DNA from: CAZCGA01 sp964498075
Lineage (GTDB): Bacteria > Desulfobacterota > Binatia > HRBIN30
DNA length: 35,347 bases
Assembly (NCBI GenBank): GCA_964498075.1
Contig: CAZCGA010000058.1
Location: forward strand, 1-35,347
Direction: 5' to 3'
In this document: positions 31,615 through 35,347 of the stretch, piece by piece
Numbering within the stretch: the first letter of the stretch is position 1
Layout of the letters: each line of letters starts with the position of its first letter
Translations under genes and position numbers: made by a program
The notes under the pieces: generated by a model
Database searches by the model: none
Told to the model about the DNA's origin: nothing
Seen by the model: the letters and a program-made list of their open reading frames with translations, nothing else

Positions 31615-34600
31615 CTAGCATGATTCCTCCAGCAGCGCCTGCGCGTCCTTGAGGTCTGGTGTGTCGAAGCCTTCGGTGAACCAGCCGTACAGCGGCGCAA
31701 GCAGGTCACGGGCTGCGGTGGTTTTACCCTGTGAATGCCACAGGCGGGCAAGGGCGGTTGTCGCACGCAATTCCCACATTCTGGCCTGTTGACGCCGGGC
31801 GACTTCGATCGCCCGCCGAAAGCAGCGTTCGGCGGGCTCGTGAAAGCGGTCCGATTGTGCGAGCAACAGCTCGCCCTTGAGGGTGTGCGCGTTGGCTTCC
31901 CACAGGCGCTCGTCCCAGCGCTCGATCAGCACCAGGGCCTCGTCCACCAACTGAACGCCCTCGGCGGGCGAGCGCAGTCTGCCGACAGCCTCCGCCTGGA
32001 TCGCCTTCAATGTCCCCGAACCAATCGACTGAGCGATGTCCATGGCCTTCGCGATCTCGTCCAATCCTTCCGTCCTGTCGTGTCCAACGGCTTTCACCCA
32101 ACCTCCGAGACCCATGGAAAGCGGAACGAGTGACGGGAACCCCTGTTCGATCGATTGCTCGATCGCGTTCTCGGTGATGCGCAACACCAGATCGCTGTCG
32201 GATCGTCGAAGGAATGCCAACAACGCCGTCATGTGGCGAACGATTAATCGGGTCGGAAGGTGAGGGCCGTTGTCCGCCAAGGCAACTGCTTGTTCGATGC
32301 TGTGCTGCGCCTGATCAGCAAAGCCAAGGGCATGCTGGGCCACCGCCCTGTGGTAGAGAGCGCAGACGCCGGGATCGTGACCGCCATACTCCAGAGCCAG
32401 CGCACCGTGGCGCGCCGGGTCGTAGATGTTCAACCCCTTCTCGGTGTGTTCCATCTGCTCGGTGAAATTGCCGCCCAACGGATTGCCCCACGCTGCATGG
32501 TGCGCTTCCAACATGTAAAGCGGGTCATCACGGTCGCGCGCCAGTACGAACAGCTCCTGGACCAGGGTCCGTGCCTTGGACGAGTCCTCGCGGGCGTTGT
32601 GGAGAAACCAATAACCCCACATGACCGGGAACACCTCGTCGGTAGCTTCGAGTACGCCGCACAGCTCGAGCGCCCGGGCGAGACAGCGCTCCGCTTCCGG
32701 CGCGCCGAAGCCATGGGCGGCCTGCAATGCCGGTGCGAGGGCGACCTGGAGGTCGAGCTCGGCACGTGCGCGCTCGGCCGCGGCCTCGATCAACGTGACG
32801 AGGTCCAATCCGCGGCGAAGATGGTCGATGGCCTCGCGGATCGCCGCACGCTGTTGCGCGCGTCGACCGGCTTGTATGCAATACTCAATGGCGCGCTTGG
32901 CATTGCCGGCCTGGGCGTGGTGCCGAGCCAGTAGTTCCGGCTCGGCCTCGACGATCTCCATGAAGTCGGCCTCCAGACACGCGGCAATGCGTCCGTGCAG
33001 CTGCGCCCGATGACTGCGCAGCAGCGAGCCATAGGCCGTCTCCTGGATCAGCGCGTGCTTGAACGTGTACGTGGCCGCGGGCGGCTCACCGCGCGCGAAG
33101 AGGATTTCCGCGTCGACCAGGCGCGCCAGCCCCCGCCGCAGGGCGGCATCGTCGAGCCCCGCCGTCGCCGCGAGCAGCGGATACCCGAACTCCCGTCCTA
33201 GCACCGCCGCCTGCTGCGCCACCTCGCGCGCGCTCTCCTTCGCCGCCGAGAGCCGATCGAGCCGTGCCATCAACGAGTCGGCGAGGGTGGCCGGAATGGC
33301 CTCCACGCCGCGGGCCGCCCCGGGCTCCATCACCGCCTTCGTCAGCTCCTCGACGTAGAGCGGCACGCCGTCGGCACGGGCGACGAGGGCGTCGATGACA
33401 TCATCGGGCAGCCCCTCGATACGCGGCCCAGAAGCGGGGCCGCTACTCGGGGTGACCGGGTTGGGTTGAGAGTCCACAGCTTCAATCCGTTCGTCCCGAG
33501 TAGCGGCCGTCTTCTCAGGCCGCGTATCGAGGGACACGACGCTGGCGATCATGTCCCGGACCTGGCGCTTGGTGAGCCGAGCAAGCTGAACGGTGGTCAG
33601 GTTGGAACGCGCCGGCCAGGGCGGTGTGAACTCCGGGCGCGCCGTGGCGAGCAATAGCACGCGCGCCGTTGGGCTCTGTGCGATCAGGCACCCCAGCAGC
33701 TCCAGCGTCGACGCGTCGCACCAGTGCAGGTCCTCGACGAACACGACCAGCGGCTGCACCGTACTCATGGACAGGGTCCACTGCGCCAGGAGGTCGATCG
33801 TCTTGCGCCGCTGCAGCTCGGGGCTCATCTGCAGCGGCGTGGGTGGCGGCAGACCGAGAAAGTCCCCGAGCAGGGCCACGGTCTCCGCTGAGGCGAGTGT
33901 GCGGAGTCCGACCTCCAGCTTGCCGAGCTGCTCGGCCGCGGTGTCCTCGGGGGCGAACGCCAGCCCCTGCGCCACCAGCGCGATCACCGGATGGAAGGGG
34001 GTCCCTTCCGTGTACGGCGTCGCGCCGCATTCGAGCCACGTATGGGGCACCGCCGCCAGGTGCTCGTGCAGCTGGTAGACGAGGCGTGACTTCCCGACCC
34101 CCGCTTCGCCGAGGACGACGACGTTCTGCCCCTCGCCGTCCTGCGCCCGCTCCCAGCGATCGACGAGCGTTCCGAGCTCCATGTCGCGCCCGACGAAGCG
34201 CGTCAGGTGTCCCGCCGCGACAGCGAGCCGGCTGCGCACCCCGCTCGGCTGCACGACGCGGTAGAGCGTCACCGGCTCGCGCACGCCCTTCAACATCTGC
34301 GGCCCGCGGTCCTCGACCACGAACATCCCGGCCACCAGGCGCTGCGTCGCGGCGGTGATCACCACCGTGTCGGGCTCGGCCGCGCCCTGCACGCGCGCCG
34401 CGACGTTCGCCGTCTCGCCGAAGACCTCGCCGCCGTCGGCGATCACCACCGGCCCGGTGTGCATGCCGACGCGGACGGAGAGAAGAGGCCTCCTCCCTGA
34501 CCCTCCTCCGCTCACGGAAGCCTGCCCTGAGCTTTGTCGAAGGGTGTTCGCAGAGGAGGGAACCCACTCGCGCGCCGATGTCGGCAAGCTCCGGTCCCCT

Positions 34601-35154
34601 CCTCCTGTGAGCACCTCCGCGAACGGAGGAGGGTTAGGGTGGAGGCGCTCGTCGGACGCACGCACCGCCTCCACGATCGCCAGCCCCGCCCGCACCGCGC
34701 GTTCAGGGTCGTCCTCACGCGCCGTGGGCCAGCCGAAGTAGATGAGGAGCCCATCCCCGAGATTCTTGGCGACGTGGCCGCCGAAACGCACGACGGCGCC
34801 GGATGCGGCCTGCTGGTACTGCGCGATGAGGTCGCGCCACTCCTCGGCGTCGAGCTGCTGCGACCGCGCCGTCGAGCCGACGAGGTCGCAGAACATCACC
34901 GTGAGTTGGCGGCGTTCGGCTGGTGCCGGGAGCGGTTCGGGCGGACCGAGAGAGGGGCCTTCCTGAGAGCCCTGCTCAGCTGTTCCACCAACGCCTGAGG
35001 GGCCGTCGAGACGCTGGCCACAGCCATCACAGAAGCTGCTGTGCGGAGTGTTGGCGCGCCCGCACGCGGAACAGGTAACAACGAGTCGCTCGCCGCACCC
35101 GGAGCAGAACGCGGCGTCAGCCCGATTCTCACGCTGGCAGGCTGCGCATTGCAT
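31615..35154 (-). CDS. Adenylate/guanylate cyclase - AAA ATPase - TPR regulator with two in-frame repeat insertions
   Basis: An 1179-residue cytoplasmic signalling protein. Domains in order: double zinc ribbon (Cys3/6/17/20 and Cys28/31/42/45); class III nucleotide cyclase at about 84-300 with the metal-binding Asp90 (LTVMFCDLVGST) and Asp134 (KNLGDGLLIYFG); AAA_16-type ATPase from about 320 (FVGRDMELGTLVDRW), Walker A GEAGVGKS at 349-356 and Walker B PLVVFVEDLHWCD near 470; then a long C-terminal TPR-like helical region to the end. Similar proteins are common in soil bacteria. Residues about 171-224 (in the cyclase domain) and 541-581 (in the ATPase region) are low-complexity segments encoded by palindromic repeats and are not part of the usual family sequence. 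They may weaken or abolish cyclase activity, or may be tolerated loops. Confidence 0.9.
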   Translation of the reverse strand: MQCAACQRENRADAAFCSGCGERLVVTCSACGRANTPHSSFCDGCGQRLDGPSGVGGTAEQGSQEGPSLGPPEPLPAPAERRQLTVMFCDLVGSTARSQQLDAEEWRDLIAQYQQAASGAVVRFGGHVAKNLGDGLLIYFGWPTAREDDPERAVRAGLAIVEAVRASDERLHPNPPPFAEVLTGGGDRSLPTSAREWVPSSANTLRQSSGQASVSGGGSGRRPLLSVRVGMHTGPVVIADGGEVFGETANVAARVQGAAEPDTVVITAATQRLVAGMFVVEDRGPQMLKGVREPVTLYRVVQPSGVRSRLAVAAGHLTRFVGRDMELGTLVDRWERAQDGEGQNVVVLGEAGVGKSRLVYQLHEHLAAVPHTWLECGATPYTEGTPFHPVIALVAQGLAFAPEDTAAEQLGKLEVGLRTLASAETVALLGDFLGLPPPTPLQMSPELQRRKTIDLLAQWTLSMSTVQPLVVFVEDLHWCDASTLELLGCLIAQSPTARVLLLATARPEFTPPWPARSNLTTVQLARLTKRQVRDMIASVVSLDTRPEKTAATRDERIEAVDSQPNPVTPSSGPASGPRIEGLPDDVIDALVARADGVPLYVEELTKAVMEPGAARGVEAIPATLADSLMARLDRLSAAKESAREVAQQAAVLGREFGYPLLAATAGLDDAALRRGLARLVDAEILFARGEPPAATYTFKHALIQETAYGSLLRSHRAQLHGRIAACLEADFMEIVEAEPELLARHHAQAGNAKRAIEYCIQAGRRAQQRAAIREAIDHLRRGLDLVTLIEAAAERARAELDLQVALAPALQAAHGFGAPEAERCLARALELCGVLEATDEVFPVMWGYWFLHNAREDSSKARTLVQELFVLARDRDDPLYMLEAHHAAWGNPLGGNFTEQMEHTEKGLNIYDPARHGALALEYGGHDPGVCALYHRAVAQHALGFADQAQHSIEQAVALADNGPHLPTRLIVRHMTALLAFLRRSDSDLVLRITENAIEQSIEQGFPSLVPLSMGLGGWVKAVGHDRTEGLDEIAKAMDIAQSIGSGTLKAIQAEAVGRLRSPAEGVQLVDEALVLIERWDERLWEANAHTLKGELLLAQSDRFHEPAERCFRRAIEVARRQQARMWELRATTALARLWHSQGKTTAARDLLAPLYGWFTEGFDTPDLKDAQALLEESC
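33413..33533. repeat. Palindromic element inside the cyclase/ATPase gene
   Basis: Inverted arms begin CCCTCGATACGCGGCC at 33413 (arm to about 33456) and end with its complement at 33533 (arm from about 33493). They contain a shared GGCCGCTACTCGGG block and enclose a 36-bp loop. The same left-arm sequence (CGATACGCGGCC...GGCCGCTACTC) occurs at 966-1011. The reading frame stays open through it and encodes about 41 residues rich in Pro, Ser, Glu and Arg. Confidence 0.85.
34489..34645. repeat. Inverted-repeat element inside the cyclase domain coding region
   Basis: Arms of 32 bp at 34489-34520 (starting CCTCCTCCCTGACCCTCCTC) and 34614-34645 are inverted copies of each other with few mismatches. 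They enclose a segment containing CCCTGAGCTTTGTCGAAGGG (34524-34543), a half copy of the CTTCGA...CTCAG palindrome family. The right half recurs at 24930-24969. The open frame is preserved through the whole element. Confidence 0.82.
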
Positions 35155-35347
35155 GGCAAAAGTCCCCGTCGTTCGCAGCTTCCCTCCTACGCCCTGGGAT
35201 GGAGAAGCGTCAACCGGACGGGCCTGCGGCCGGCGTCATTTCTATGGCCCGCTCCCCGTTGGGTCGCTCGGGGCTGCCAAGTCCGATAGGCTGCTAGTGG
35301 TGTGATTCACCGATACGGGGCATTATCCTTCGGCGCACCGCACGCGA

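Noticed and set aside
35155..35347. Short plus-strand open frames at the right edge
   Set aside because: They largely overlap the 5' end of the cyclase gene on the other strand and have shadow-like composition; I see only probable promoter DNA here and no confident element.

Overview
This is a GC-rich (roughly two-thirds G+C by eye), densely coded chromosomal window from a diderm bacterium. A TonB-dependent receptor and several proteins with Sec-type signal peptides point to an outer membrane. Secreted proteins carrying cysteine-rich 'C..D.DC..G..C' repeats, an EF-hand/dockerin-type segment, and many small palindromic repeats are what I associate with uncultured Binatota or 'Deltaproteobacteria'-like lineages. 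That placement is inference; no rRNA or marker gene is present to settle it. I see no tRNA, rRNA, CRISPR array, prophage or complete insertion sequence.

Layout. 1-2015: the start of a FadR/GntR-type regulator with a perfect TGGTnnnACCA operator in front of it, a small coiled-coil membrane-anchored protein, a palindromic repeat and a DUF72 protein. 2069-4176: a two-gene plus-strand operon (a membrane protein with 23-residue internal repeats, then a secreted TPR/Cds6-like protein). 4112-5679: a minus-strand pair that looks like a split, degenerate two-component sensor (PAS protein plus pseudo-receiver/pseudo-kinase). 5799-6950: a dGTPase-like HD hydrolase with a near-leaderless promoter. 6953-21457: a long minus-strand run. 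In transcription order it holds a 1319-residue secreted PHP-type (CehA/McbA-like) protein with Cys-rich repeats, three small membrane or exported proteins, a TonB-dependent receptor, two large paralogous secreted Cys-rich proteins and a TMTC-like membrane/TPR protein. 21674-24909: an amidase and an aldehyde:ferredoxin oxidoreductase-family protein. 25062-26044: a GFA-family gene and a lower-GC MAPEG gene separated by an integron-type attC site, probably a remnant cassette pair without an integrase. 26174-29483: asparagine synthase, 3-methyladenine glycosylase I and a dockerin-type secreted protein. 29940-31593: a PLP-dependent decarboxylase/lyase-family protein and an ABM-domain protein. 31615-35154: a 1179-residue adenylate cyclase/AAA-ATPase/TPR regulator.

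The most interesting signals are: (i) palindromic elements lying in frame inside coding sequence, two of them inside the cyclase/ATPase gene (one in the cyclase domain, one in the ATPase region) and one at the N-terminus of the TMTC-like gene, reminiscent of Rickettsia palindromic elements; (ii) dispersed copies of the same palindrome family whose arms covary; (iii) the block of secreted Cys-rich, PHP and TonB-receptor genes, whose joint role is not known to me; and (iv) the attC-like site with its cassette genes.
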